Assembly: GCF_016107685.1 (NCBI RefSeq)
Contig: NZ_JABASY010000001.1
Location: 772,187-836,186, forward strand
Source: Brevibacterium yomogidense
GTDB taxonomy: Bacteria > Actinomycetota > Actinomycetes > Actinomycetales > Brevibacteriaceae
Length of the DNA: 64,000 nucleotides
Reading direction: 5' to 3'
Part shown: positions 44,077 to 53,132 of the stretch, one piece after another
Position numbering within the stretch: the stretch's first letter is position 1
Layout: every line of letters starts with the position of its first letter
Program-made: the position numbers and the translations under genes
The notes under the pieces: generated by a model
Databases searched by the model: none
What the model was told of the DNA's origin: nothing
Seen by the model: only the letters and a program-made list of their open reading frames with translations

Positions 44077-45341
44077 AGGCGACCCTTTCGGAGGATGTAG
44101 ACGAGGAAGAAGGTGCCGCCGATGATCTCGATGATGATGCCCACCGACCCCTCGGCGTAGAAGACGTGCTTGAGGATGAAGTGCGACCCGGCGAGCACGA
44201 CGATGCCGATGAGCCACGCGATGGGGAAGACGAGCCGGTGGTCGTAGGTGTCCGCGAGCTGGTAGGCGAGCATCGCGACGAGGAAGCCCAGGAACGTCAT
44301 CGGTCCGACGAGTGCCGTCGACACCGCCATGAGGACCGACACGAGGAGCAGCACGCAGATCGTCTGCAGACGGTGGTTGAGGCCCAGGTTGACGGCGGTC
44401 TCGCGGCCCAGGGACATGACGTTGAGGCGTCCGGCCTGCAGCCACAGGAGTACTCCGGCGACGGCGGCCAGGCAGATCGCCCAGCCCAGATAGCTGGTGT
44501 CCGCGTTCGCGATCGATCCGATGAGGCGGGCGGTGAGGATGTCGAATTCGCTGGGGGTGAGGAGCCGCTGCATGAAGGTGGCGGCGGCTCCCAGGCCACC
44601 GCCCATCACGATGCCCACCAGCAGTGTGACCTGCAGGTTCCCGTTGCGGCCCGCGAGCAGCCAGCCGTAGAGCGCGGCGGCGAAGCCCACCATGAGGGCG
44701 ACCTGGAGGAAGAACTGCCACACGCCGACGACCGCTGTCACGCCCGCGGCCCCCAGGAAGAAGACGGCCGCGGTCTGCACGAGCCTGTAGAGCGATTCGA
44801 AGCCCATGATCGACGGGGTGAGGATCCGGTTGTTCGTCACCGTTTGGAAGGCGACGGTCGCCAGCGCCTGGCAGAACGCGACGACGATGACGACGACGAC
44901 GTTCGTCGCGCGCATCTGGGCGATGAGCCAGAATCCGCGCGAGCCCACGGGCATCGGGTTGTCGTACGCGAGACCGCCGCAGATGGCGGCTGCAGCGAGC
45001 ACCACGAGTGTTCCCGCGACGATCCAGAACCGTCGGACCGACCGCCGGGTGGGCAGGGCGCCTGCGCGCCGCGGTTCACCGGCATCCGTGAGCAGTGACG
45101 GCTCGGTCGCCGAGGCCGTTGCCTGCTCGTCCGCCGGCGTCGCCGCGCCGGCCGGGACCTCCGCGTCCGCCGGGGCCGTCGCGTCTGCGAAGAGGGCCGG
45201 CTCGGTCGCTGCTGCGGTCCCGTTCGTCAGGGCGGCCCCGTTCGTCGATGCGGCATCCCCCGGTGCGTGGCTCGTGACGTGCCGGCGGTCGTGGTCCGGC
45301 GAGCTCCCGGAGGGTGTGCCTGCGGTGACGTGGGCGGTCAT
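44073..45341 (-). CDS. FecCD-family siderophore permease, second subunit
   Basis: 422 residues, of which the first ~95 are an Ala/Thr/Pro/Glu-rich cytoplasmic extension unusual for this family (typical 310-340). The remainder has nine or ten membrane helices and BtuC-type motifs ('GRETAVNLGLNHR', 'GPMTFLGFLVAMLAYQ'). Start placed at ATG 45341 (AAGGAA 6 nt upstream); ATG 45356 is possible. 45 bp or less from the previous permease gene. Confidence 0.85.
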   Translation of the reverse strand: MTAHVTAGTPSGSSPDHDRRHVTSHAPGDAASTNGAALTNGTAAATEPALFADATAPADAEVPAGAATPADEQATASATEPSLLTDAGEPRRAGALPTRRSVRRFWIVAGTLVVLAAAAICGGLAYDNPMPVGSRGFWLIAQMRATNVVVVIVVAFCQALATVAFQTVTNNRILTPSIMGFESLYRLVQTAAVFFLGAAGVTAVVGVWQFFLQVALMVGFAAALYGWLLAGRNGNLQVTLLVGIVMGGGLGAAATFMQRLLTPSEFDILTARLIGSIANADTSYLGWAICLAAVAGVLLWLQAGRLNVMSLGRETAVNLGLNHRLQTICVLLLVSVLMAVSTALVGPMTFLGFLVAMLAYQLADTYDHRLVFPIAWLIGIVVLAGSHFILKHVFYAEGSVGIIIEIIGGTFFLVYILRKGRL

Positions 45342-45386
45342 GGCCGATTCCTTCATGGTCGGGTTCCTGTGCGGACGGGGCACGGG

Positions 45387-46304
45387 TCAGCGCCTCTTCA
45401 CGATGAGCGCGATGAACACGATCGCGCCGACGAGGGCGAGGATGAGCGAGACGGGCACTTCGAACGGCGAGATGATCGTGCGGCCGATGAGGTCGCACAC
45501 CGTGACGATGCAGATGCCGGTGAGCGCGACCCAGGGAAGGTTCGAGCGGAGGTCGTCGCCTCGGAACATCGACACGATGTTCGGGACGATGAGGCCCAGG
45601 AAGGGCAGGTTGCCGACGACGACCGTGACGATGCCGGTGGCGATGGCGATGAGCCCGGTCCCCAGGAGCACGACGGCCCGGTAGTTGAGACCGATGTTCG
45701 TGGAGAACTCCTCACCCAGTCCCGCGGCGGTGAAGCGGTCCGATGCGATGAAGACGGCGATGACGACGAGCACGACGACGAGGAGGGGTTCGTACTGCCC
45801 CTTGATGATGCCCGTGAAGGAGCCGGCGAACCAGATGCCGAGGCTCTGCAGCATGTCCGTCTGCAGGGCGAGGAAGGTGGAGACGGCACCGACGACGGCG
45901 CCGAGCATGATGCCGACGATCGGCACGATGACGGACGAGCGCAGTGTGACGCGCTGGAGGAACGCGAAGAAGATCGATGTGCCGATGAACGCGGTGGCGA
46001 CCGCGACCGTCATCTTCGTCAGCAGTGACGAATCGGGCGCGACGATCATGACGAGCAGCAGGCCCAGGCCCGCCCATTCGGTGGTGCCGGTCGTCGTCGG
46101 CTCGACGAAGCGGTTCTGCGTGATCATCTGCATGACGAGCCCGCACATCGCCATCGCGGCGCCGGACAGGACGAGCGCGATGGTGCGGGGGACGCGGGTG
46201 ATGCCGAACATCTCCGCGCCGTCGTCGGCGCCGAAGATGTCGTACTCGCCCACGAAGAGGCTCGCCCCGACGAGCGCGACGGTGACGACCAGCCCCACGA
46301 CCAT
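45387..46304 (-). CDS. FecCD-family siderophore permease, first subunit
   Basis: 305 residues from ATG 46304, which falls exactly at the first membrane helix and has no ribosome site. BtuC-family motifs: 'RVPRTIALVLSGAAMAMCGLVMQ', 'NPxxEP'-like 'NRFVEPTTTGT', 'GNLPFLGLIVPNIVSM'. The same frame remains open back to the binding-protein stop, with no ATG, GTG or TTG but a CTG at 46488-46490 overlapping that stop (CTGA) and GGAG 8 nt before it. The true start may be that CTG, adding a ~62-residue Gly/Pro/His-rich N terminus. Channel subunit for ferric siderophore. Confidence 0.85.
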   Translation of the reverse strand: MVVGLVVTVALVGASLFVGEYDIFGADDGAEMFGITRVPRTIALVLSGAAMAMCGLVMQMITQNRFVEPTTTGTTEWAGLGLLLVMIVAPDSSLLTKMTVAVATAFIGTSIFFAFLQRVTLRSSVIVPIVGIMLGAVVGAVSTFLALQTDMLQSLGIWFAGSFTGIIKGQYEPLLVVVLVVIAVFIASDRFTAAGLGEEFSTNIGLNYRAVVLLGTGLIAIATGIVTVVVGNLPFLGLIVPNIVSMFRGDDLRSNLPWVALTGICIVTVCDLIGRTIISPFEVPVSLILALVGAIVFIALIVKRR

Positions 46305-46486
46305 GGGCCAGGTGAAGAGCCGCGGGGACCTCGATGTGCGAGGCGCGTGCTCACGACGTCCGGCGTGCTCACCGTGTCCGTCTCGCCGTCCAGGTCCCGC
46401 GTGCCCCTCACGGCCGACGGGCCCGCCGCCGGACGCGATGTCCGGCAGCGGGCCTGCGGCCGTGCTCTGTGGCGTGGGTTCGGAAG

Positions 46487-47485
46487 TCAGTTCGACTGCT
46501 CCATCGCATCGGCGATCGAGTTGTAGAACTCGGTGTACGTCGCGAGGCTCTCGTCGAGGTACGTGAATTCGGGCATGTACACGATGTTGCCCTCGGCCAC
46601 CGCGGTGACGTTCTGGAGAGCGGGCGAGTCCGCGAGGAGGTCCTGTGCCGGGGTGTACTCCTCACCGGAGTTCGCGTTGACGCCGGCGTCGCGGTCCATG
46701 ACGAGGATCCAGTCGGGGTTCGAATCCGCGATGGCCTCGACGGAGATGTCGTCGCCCTGGTGGTCCTCGGACGCTTCGTCGACCTCGAGTGCGGGGGTGA
46801 GCCCCAGGTCGTCGAAGACGGGGCCCAGCGTGCGGCCCTCGGTCGGGGCGGCGTAGTTGATGTCGCCGCCGGAGGTGATGACGCCCATGACGGACTCGTC
46901 GGAGTCGTAGGCGGCGACGACACGGTCGACGGCCTCGTCGTACTCGTCGACGAGCGTCTGCGCCTCGTCCTCCTTCTCGAAGACCTTGCCGAGCTCCGTC
47001 ACCTGGCGCTTGAGCTCGTCGCCGAACTCCTCGTCCTCGCGCGGGTCCAGGTTGAGCATCGCGGCGTCGGGTGCGAGCGAGGCGATGTCCTCCTCGTACT
47101 GCGTGTAGCGCTGTCCGATGATGACGACGTCGGGGTCCGCCTCGACGATCGATTCGAGGTCCGGCTCGCGGTGGTTGCCGGTGTCGAGGACCTGGTCGTC
47201 GTCCTTGTAGGAGAGGTCTGCGCGCATGAGCGACACGGCGCCGGCGGACAGGTCGACACCCCAGTCGTCCAGGAGCTTGAACGTGCGGTTGTCGAAGGCC
47301 GCGACGCTCTGTGGCGGGACGGCCACGTCGACGGGGCCGCTGTTCGCCTCGACCGTCACGGTCGACGAGGCGTCGCCGGTCTCGGCCTCTGCCTCGCCGG
47401 TCGATCCGGACCCGCAGGCCGTGAGGCCCAGGGCGAGGGCTGCGGTCGAGGCCAGGACGACGCCGAGGCGGTTCCGTCTCTGCAT
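46487..47485 (-). CDS. Siderophore-binding lipoprotein (YclQ/CeuE-like)
   Basis: 332 residues with lipobox 'LTACGSG'. Class III (TroA/FepB-fold) binding protein: 'QSVAAFDNRTFKLLDDWGV', 'REPDLESIVEADPDVVIIGQRY', 'DDISVEAIADSNPDWILVMDRD'. Resembles catecholate siderophore receptors YclQ/CeuE. First gene of the four-gene iron uptake operon, behind DtxR-like boxes, so expected to be induced by iron starvation. Confidence 0.9.
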   Translation of the reverse strand: MQRRNRLGVVLASTAALALGLTACGSGSTGEAEAETGDASSTVTVEANSGPVDVAVPPQSVAAFDNRTFKLLDDWGVDLSAGAVSLMRADLSYKDDDQVLDTGNHREPDLESIVEADPDVVIIGQRYTQYEEDIASLAPDAAMLNLDPREDEEFGDELKRQVTELGKVFEKEDEAQTLVDEYDEAVDRVVAAYDSDESVMGVITSGGDINYAAPTEGRTLGPVFDDLGLTPALEVDEASEDHQGDDISVEAIADSNPDWILVMDRDAGVNANSGEEYTPAQDLLADSPALQNVTAVAEGNIVYMPEFTYLDESLATYTEFYNSIADAMEQSN

Positions 47486-47576
47486 GGTGGTGCTCCTTCG
47501 TACATGAATGGGGGCGTCCGGCGGGCCCGGCCGACCGCGGGGTCGGGGTGCGCTGCCGCGGACAGGGTCTCAGCGC

Positions 47577-47595
47577 TTAGCTGAGCCTTACCTCT
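47577..47595. promoter_or_regulatory. Candidate DtxR/IdeR iron box
   Basis: TTAGCTGAGCCTTACCTCT matches the 19-bp DtxR consensus at 14 positions (own count), 92 bp upstream of the siderophore-binding protein gene. Confidence 0.62.
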
Positions 47596-47616
47596 CAGTG
47601 TGCACACATCTCGTGA

Positions 47617-47635
47617 TTAGGTAAAGCCGATCTTG
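47617..47635. promoter_or_regulatory. Second, weaker DtxR-like box
   Basis: TTAGGTAAAGCCGATCTTG matches about 13 of 19 consensus positions; only 21 bp from the first box. Could extend control to the divergent amidohydrolase gene. Confidence 0.42.
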
Positions 47636-47721
47636 CCTATTTGAGACGTACGGCACAAGGTGTGTTCGAGTGAGTTCCGGTCTCCGTCGCGTCCTCCCCG
47701 CGCGTGTGGTTCGATGTCAGC

Positions 47722-49560
47722 ATGCGCACCGATGACCCGTCCTCCGCGTCCGCCCCGTTCCGCCTCTTCGCGAACGGTCGCGTCTACACCTGCGCGGCGG
47801 ACAGTCGCGCGACGGCGGGGGCCGGCGGCGCCGCCTCGGGCGCTCCGAGCGGTGCGGTCGCGGAGGAGTCCGTCCTCGTGCAGGGCGGCCGCGTCGTCGC
47901 GGTCGGGTCGACGCGGGACCTGCGGGACCGCGTCGGTTCGCAGCCGGTCGAGGAGGTCGACCTCGCCGGTCGTGTGGTCCTCCCCGGGTTCGTCGACGCG
48001 CACCTCCACGCTGTGTCGACCGCGAACACCATCGCCGAGGTCGACCTCCGGCAGGTGCGCAGCCTCCGTGCCGCTGTGGACACCGTCGCGGCCCACGCGG
48101 CGACGCTGCCGCCGGGGGAGTGGGTGACCGGGGGCCGCTGGGACTCGAACACGTGGGACATGGGGCGCGGCGGCTCGTATCAGCCGGACCGTGCGGCGCT
48201 CGACGCCGTACTGCCCGACCGTCCGGTCGCCCTCTGGTCGATCGACTACCACACGCTGTGGCTCAACGGCGCGGCCCTGGACGCGGTGGGGATCGACGAC
48301 GACACCCCGAACCCGGTGGGCGGCGAGATCGTCCGCGACGGCGCCGGGCGTGCGACCGGCATCCTCCGTGAGGACGCGGCGACGATCGCGGAGCGCGCGA
48401 TGCCCGCACTGTCCCTGGACCAGCGTGCGCAGAACCTGCTGACGGCGCAGCGGAAGTGGCTGGCCGAAGGCCTCACCGGCGTCCACGACATCGACGGTGC
48501 CGCCTCCCAGGAGGCGTGGGATGCGCTGCGGGCGGATGACGGGCTGCTCCTGCGGGTCGTCAAGTACCTCCGCCTCGACGAGCTCGAGTGGGCGCGGGCG
48601 GTCGGGTGGCGGACCGGCGATCAGGTGGGGCGGACCCGCATCGGTGGGACCGGTGCCCCGGAGCCCGCCCTGGCCTGGAACGACCCCGACCGCGACGACT
48701 GGTTCGTGCGCGGCGGCCTCAAGCTGTTCTCCGACGGTGCGCTGGGATCGCAGACCTCCTACATGACCGACCCCTTCCCGCCCCAGCCGGGGGAGGACCA
48801 CCTCCCCAACTACGGGCTCCCGATCGCGGGGGAGGACCTGCTCGTCGAGCAGATCGAGCAGGCGCTGGACGCGGGCATCGCGCTGGCGATCCACGCGATC
48901 GGCGACCGCGCGAACCACCACGTCCTGCGCGCCTTCGCCCGCACCCGCGACGCGTCGCGCGCAGCTGAGCAGAGGCACGGCCGTCCGCTGCGCCACCGGA
49001 TCGAGCACGCGCAGTTCGTGCGGCCCGAGGAGGTCGCGATGTTCGCCGACCTGGGGATCGTCGCGTCGATGCAGCCCCGCCACTGCATCTCCGACCTCCA
49101 CCTGCTCGATGCGCTCCGGCCCGATCCGCGGCTGGCCGCCTACGCGTGGAAGGACCTCGCGGCGGCCGGTGTCGCCGTCGCGTTCGGCTCCGACGGCCCC
49201 GTCGAGCTCACCGACCCGTTCGCCGCGATCTACGCGGCGATGACGCGGGCGGACATCGGCGGCGACCCCGCGACCACCTTCGAGCCGGGGCGCCGGATCT
49301 CCGCGTGGGACGCGATCGAGGCCCACACCTCGGGCGCGGCGTTCGCGGCCGGGCTGGAGCGATCGGTGGGCACGCTCGCCCCGGGGATGGCTGCGGACCT
49401 CATCGCGGTCGACGTCGACCCGTTCGTCGCCGACGGCGGCAGCGGTCTCACCGGCGAGTACGAGAGCGAAGCCGCACTCTTCGAGCACGCCGAGGCCGTG
49501 CGCGACGCCACGGTCCACCTCACAGCGGTGGCGGGAGACGTCGCCTTCGCGCGCATCTGA
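47722..49560 (+). CDS. YtcJ-like amidohydrolase
   Basis: 612 residues from ATG 47722 (GTG 47704 possible). Amidohydrolase_3 family: 'VVLPGFVDAHLHAVS' gives the HxH metal ligands, 'HAIGDRANH' and 'RIEHAQFVRPEE' further His ligands, 'AFGSDGPVELTDPF' the conserved Asp. C-terminal composite beta domain 'TLAPGMAADLIAVDVDP'. Hydrolyses an amide or related bond in an unknown compound, cytoplasmic. Divergent from the iron transporter and possibly sharing its iron box. Confidence 0.85.
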   Translation: MRTDDPSSASAPFRLFANGRVYTCAADSRATAGAGGAASGAPSGAVAEESVLVQGGRVVAVGSTRDLRDRVGSQPVEEVDLAGRVVLPGFVDAHLHAVSTANTIAEVDLRQVRSLRAAVDTVAAHAATLPPGEWVTGGRWDSNTWDMGRGGSYQPDRAALDAVLPDRPVALWSIDYHTLWLNGAALDAVGIDDDTPNPVGGEIVRDGAGRATGILREDAATIAERAMPALSLDQRAQNLLTAQRKWLAEGLTGVHDIDGAASQEAWDALRADDGLLLRVVKYLRLDELEWARAVGWRTGDQVGRTRIGGTGAPEPALAWNDPDRDDWFVRGGLKLFSDGALGSQTSYMTDPFPPQPGEDHLPNYGLPIAGEDLLVEQIEQALDAGIALAIHAIGDRANHHVLRAFARTRDASRAAEQRHGRPLRHRIEHAQFVRPEEVAMFADLGIVASMQPRHCISDLHLLDALRPDPRLAAYAWKDLAAAGVAVAFGSDGPVELTDPFAAIYAAMTRADIGGDPATTFEPGRRISAWDAIEAHTSGAAFAAGLERSVGTLAPGMAADLIAVDVDPFVADGGSGLTGEYESEAALFEHAEAVRDATVHLTAVAGDVAFARI

Positions 49561-49734
49561 CAGGGGTCGTGGTCGCCGCCGGTCCGCGGGACTCCGCCGC
49601 CTCGTGAGTCATTCCACATTCCGACCATACGCCTTGCGGATCATGGTCTAGGATCGCTAAGTTCAGAGATGATTCACTTTTCGGTCTAGTTGCAACTGTG
49701 AGTCACTCACGACAAGCGGAACAGGAGGGGCGCC

Positions 49735-51291
49735 ATGGTCACCGCCATCCCCCGCAGCTCGTCGACGCGGGATGCCAACGGCGACCGCATGCTGGAGCTG
49801 GGCGACTACCTCCGCATGGTGCGCCGCTCGTGGGTGATGGTCGTCTCGATCGTCGCAGCCGGGATCCTCGTCGCCGCGGCGTCGGTCCTCTTCACGACCC
49901 CCCGCTACGAAGCGACGACAGAGCTGTACGTGTCCGTGCTGGGCGCCGAACGCAGCACGGACGACCTGGTGCGCGGATCCGATTTCGCCCGGCAGAGCGT
50001 CGAGAGCTACGTGCGGATCGCGACGTCGAACAGTGTCCTCGACCCCGTCGTCGACGAACTGGGCCTCGACATGACCGGCCGGGAACTCGCGCAGGACGTC
50101 ACCGCGGTCGCCCCGGAGGACACGTCCCTCGTGGTGCTCACCGTGACGGGGGAGGACCCGGCGCTCACCGCACGCATCGCCGCGGCCGTGGGCGAGAGCC
50201 TCAAGGACGTCGTCGAGACCAAGCTCGCCGGATTCACCTCCGGCGACGGTGCGACCCCCATGAGCACCGTGCGCCTCACGACGGTCCAGGACGCGATCAC
50301 CTCGAAGAGCCCCGTGGTCCCGGTCCCCTCCCTCTACCTGGCGCTCGGACTGCTAGGTGGGCTCGTGGCAGGCGTGGGTGCGGCCGTCCTCCGCGGGGTG
50401 CTGGACACCCGTCTGCACACGGCCGACGACATCGCCGCGGTGACGGACCGCCCCGTCATCGGAGAGATCGCGTTCGACAAGAATGCGCAGAGCGATCCGC
50501 TCCTGCTGAGCTCCAAGGGGCCCAGCCCGCAGGCGGAATCGTTCCGCTCGCTCAGGACGAACCTGCGGTTCCTGTCCGCCAGCGGGAACGGCGTCGCCAC
50601 CAGCCGCAGCCTGGTCGTCACGTCGAGCCGGACCTTCGAGGGGCGCACGACGACAGTCGTCAACCTGGCGATCGCGCTGGCGGGGGCCGGGGCGCGCGTC
50701 CTGCTGATCGACGGCGACCTGCGCCGCCCGCGCATGGCGCAGTATCTGGGCATCGACGGGAACACCGGGCTGTCCGACGTCCTCATCGGCCACAGGGATC
50801 CCTGGCAGGTCATCCAGCGCTGGGGCGGTGACGGACTCCACGTCCTGCCCAGCGGCGCGGTGCCCCCGAACCCCAGTGAGCTGCTGGAGATGCCCGGCAT
50901 GCGGAACCTCATCGGGGCGATGCAGACGCAGTTCGAATTCGTCCTCATCGACTCCCCTCCCGTGCTGGTGGCGACGGACGCGACCGTCATCAGCCGCTAC
51001 ACCGACGGGGTGCTATTCGTCGCCGCATCGGGGGAGACCGCGCGCAGGGAGCTGGAGAACGGGCTGCGGGCATTCGAGACCGTCGGCTCGCGGGTGCGCG
51101 GCGTCGTGCTCACCAAGGTGCGCAGGCACACCACGCAGGCCTACGGGTACGGCGACTACGAATCCGAACCGGACGTGCCGATCACCTCCCCCGCACGGCC
51201 CCGCACCCGGTGGGTCGGCACACACAGCGACAACGGCGCGGAGCCGGACGAGACCGCGCCGCTCACGACTGACGAAGGAGCATTCCGATGA
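49735..51291 (+). CDS. Polysaccharide chain-length determinant / BY-kinase-like protein with altered Walker A
   Basis: 518 residues. N-terminal Wzz domain with two membrane helices (~residues 35-55 and ~200-220) flanking an extracytoplasmic region, then a BY-kinase domain. Walker A reads 'SSRTFEGRTTTVVNLA': the invariant Lys (GEGKST) is Arg304. Walker A' 'VLLIDGDLRRPRMA' and Walker B 'FVLIDSPPVLVATDA' are kept. The C-terminal tyrosine cluster is small ('YGYGDYES'). Normally these proteins control polymer length through ATP-dependent autophosphorylation; activity here is doubtful. AGGAGG precedes the ATG. First gene of the polysaccharide operon. Confidence 0.87.
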   Translation: MVTAIPRSSSTRDANGDRMLELGDYLRMVRRSWVMVVSIVAAGILVAAASVLFTTPRYEATTELYVSVLGAERSTDDLVRGSDFARQSVESYVRIATSNSVLDPVVDELGLDMTGRELAQDVTAVAPEDTSLVVLTVTGEDPALTARIAAAVGESLKDVVETKLAGFTSGDGATPMSTVRLTTVQDAITSKSPVVPVPSLYLALGLLGGLVAGVGAAVLRGVLDTRLHTADDIAAVTDRPVIGEIAFDKNAQSDPLLLSSKGPSPQAESFRSLRTNLRFLSASGNGVATSRSLVVTSSRTFEGRTTTVVNLAIALAGAGARVLLIDGDLRRPRMAQYLGIDGNTGLSDVLIGHRDPWQVIQRWGGDGLHVLPSGAVPPNPSELLEMPGMRNLIGAMQTQFEFVLIDSPPVLVATDATVISRYTDGVLFVAASGETARRELENGLRAFETVGSRVRGVVLTKVRRHTTQAYGYGDYESEPDVPITSPARPRTRWVGTHSDNGAEPDETAPLTTDEGAFR

Positions 51292-52301
51292 CTCGCATCC
51301 TGCATGTGACCGAATGCTTCGCCGGTGGGGTGAAGCGCGCCATCGAGGCCCGCGTGGGCGCGACAGAGGAGTTCGAGCACCACCTCCTGTACTCCGGGGA
51401 AGAGGACGTGTCGTCGCTGACGCCCTGGGCGACGGTGCACACGATGCCCCGGAACCCGCTGTCGGCGATCGCCGCCGTGCGTGCGACCGTCAAGCGGATC
51501 CGGCCGGACGTCGTGCACGCGCATTCGAGCTGGGCAGGCTTCTACGCGCGCCTCCTCAAGCTGCCTGCCCCGGTGGTCTACGAACCGCACTGCTTCAAGT
51601 TCGACGACCCGAGCTCCCCCACGGTGGCGCGCTGGGCCTTCCACTCCGCGGAGCGGCTGCTCGCGCCGCGGACGGCGGCGTTCGCCACCCTCTCCACGTA
51701 TGAGGGGCGCCTCACACAGTCCGTGGCACCGGGCGCCCGCTCCGTGCGGCTGGAGAACACCCCGAGCATCGAATCGGTGGAGACCCCCGCCTCCGCCAGC
51801 CGCTCACGGCACTCCGTCGTCATGGTCGGGAGGCTCGCCAAGCAGAAGGACCCCGAATTCTTCCTCCGCACGGTGCGCGAAGTGCGTCGTCTGGACTCAC
51901 GACTGCACGCGGTCTGGGTGGGGGACGGCGACGCGCACTACCGGCGGATGCTGGAGGAGGAGGACATCGAGGTCACGGGCTGGTTGAGCGGGGACGAGGT
52001 GCGCGAACGACTCGTCGACGCCGTCTACGTCCACACGGCCGCGTACGAAGGTCTCCCGCTGAGCATCCTCGACGCGGCGGCGGCAGACGCGCCGATCACG
52101 GCACGCGGCATCCTGTCGCTGACGGACCTGCCGATCCACCTGGAGTCCACGCCGGAAACGCTCGCGGAATCCGCGTGCCTGCTGAGCCACCCGGGTGAGC
52201 GCCAGAATGCCGCGCTCCGCGGCAATGAGCGGATCCGACGCACCTACAACATGGAGAAGCTGGGGGAATCCCTGTCACAGCTCTACCGGCAGGCACAGTG
52301 A
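51288..52301 (+). CDS. Glycosyltransferase, GT4-like
   Basis: 337 residues, ATG overlapping the previous stop. 'DVVHAHSSWAGFYARL' in the N-terminal domain and 'VVMVGRLAKQKDPEFFLRTV' plus 'VHTAAYEGLPLSILDAAAAD' (E-x7-E-like donor site) in the C-terminal domain are typical GT-B family 4 elements. Predicted to add a sugar to the lipid-linked repeat unit on the cytoplasmic face. Confidence 0.88.
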   Translation: MTRILHVTECFAGGVKRAIEARVGATEEFEHHLLYSGEEDVSSLTPWATVHTMPRNPLSAIAAVRATVKRIRPDVVHAHSSWAGFYARLLKLPAPVVYEPHCFKFDDPSSPTVARWAFHSAERLLAPRTAAFATLSTYEGRLTQSVAPGARSVRLENTPSIESVETPASASRSRHSVVMVGRLAKQKDPEFFLRTVREVRRLDSRLHAVWVGDGDAHYRRMLEEEDIEVTGWLSGDEVRERLVDAVYVHTAAYEGLPLSILDAAAADAPITARGILSLTDLPIHLESTPETLAESACLLSHPGERQNAALRGNERIRRTYNMEKLGESLSQLYRQAQ

Positions 52302-53125
52302 TGGCGCGCGTTCCCGCGGACTCTCCGCCGATCTGTCTGGTCATCGCCTACCACGAGGAGGGCGAGAACCTCCTGCGCTCGCTGGGCTCCGTGACCCTGG
52401 AGCCCGGCGATTCGATCGTGGTCGTCGACGACGGCTCCACCCGCCTGCCCGCACGCGACCTCTGCCCGGACGCAGTCGCAGGTGTCCCGGTCACCCTCGT
52501 GGAGCTCGCAGAGAACCAGGGCGTCGCCGCCGCAGCCCGCATCGGGGTGGCCTCCGCACCCGACGACGCCCGGTACATCGCGCGGCTCGACTGCCGCGAC
52601 GTGTGCCGTGCAGACCGCTTCCGACTCCAGCGGGCATACCTGGACGCGCATCCTCGCTGCGGGATCGTCGGCAGCTCCGTCGACTTCCGGGCGCTGGACG
52701 GCGAGCACCTCTACACCCACCGTCAGCCGGAGACGGACGCGGAGATCCGCAGACTCATGCGGGTCAACTGCGCCTTCACCCAGCCGTCGGTCATGTTCCG
52801 CCGCACGGCCTACGACGCGGTCGGCGGCTACTCCGAGTCCTATCCGTACGCGGAGGACTACGCGCTCTTCCGCGCGCTCATGACGGTGAGCGACGGGTAC
52901 AACCTGCAGGAGCCGCTCGTCGTGTGCTCGACGATGGACGGGGGGATCTCCCAGCGACACCGGCGCCGGCAGCTGCTCACCCGCGCCAAGGTGATCCTCA
53001 CCCATTGGGACTGGCACCCGGGGTCGGCCTACGGTCTGCTGCGCGCCGTCGCCCAGCTGGCGACCTCCCGCAACTTCACGAGTCGGATCAAGCGAGCGGT
53101 CCCCGTGCTCGCAGGCAGGCGCTGA
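52298..53125 (+). CDS. Glycosyltransferase, GT2 family
   Basis: 275 residues; start GTG overlapping the previous stop (GTGA), with ATG next codon. GT-A fold: 'LVIAYHEEGENLLRSLGSV', 'IVVVDDGST', 'VAAAARIGVASA', 'RLDCRDVCRADR' in place of the usual D-x-D segment, and 'GGYSESYPYAEDYALF' (acceptor-side ED). Adds a sugar to the growing repeat unit. Confidence 0.87.
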   Translation: MMARVPADSPPICLVIAYHEEGENLLRSLGSVTLEPGDSIVVVDDGSTRLPARDLCPDAVAGVPVTLVELAENQGVAAAARIGVASAPDDARYIARLDCRDVCRADRFRLQRAYLDAHPRCGIVGSSVDFRALDGEHLYTHRQPETDAEIRRLMRVNCAFTQPSVMFRRTAYDAVGGYSESYPYAEDYALFRALMTVSDGYNLQEPLVVCSTMDGGISQRHRRRQLLTRAKVILTHWDWHPGSAYGLLRAVAQLATSRNFTSRIKRAVPVLAGRR

Positions 53126-53132
53126 GGCGTCC

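Noticed and set aside
47617..49518. A 633-codon antisense frame over the amidohydrolase
   Set aside because: Arg/Gly/Val-rich shadow of the plus-strand gene, with no recognisable domain; common in high-GC DNA.
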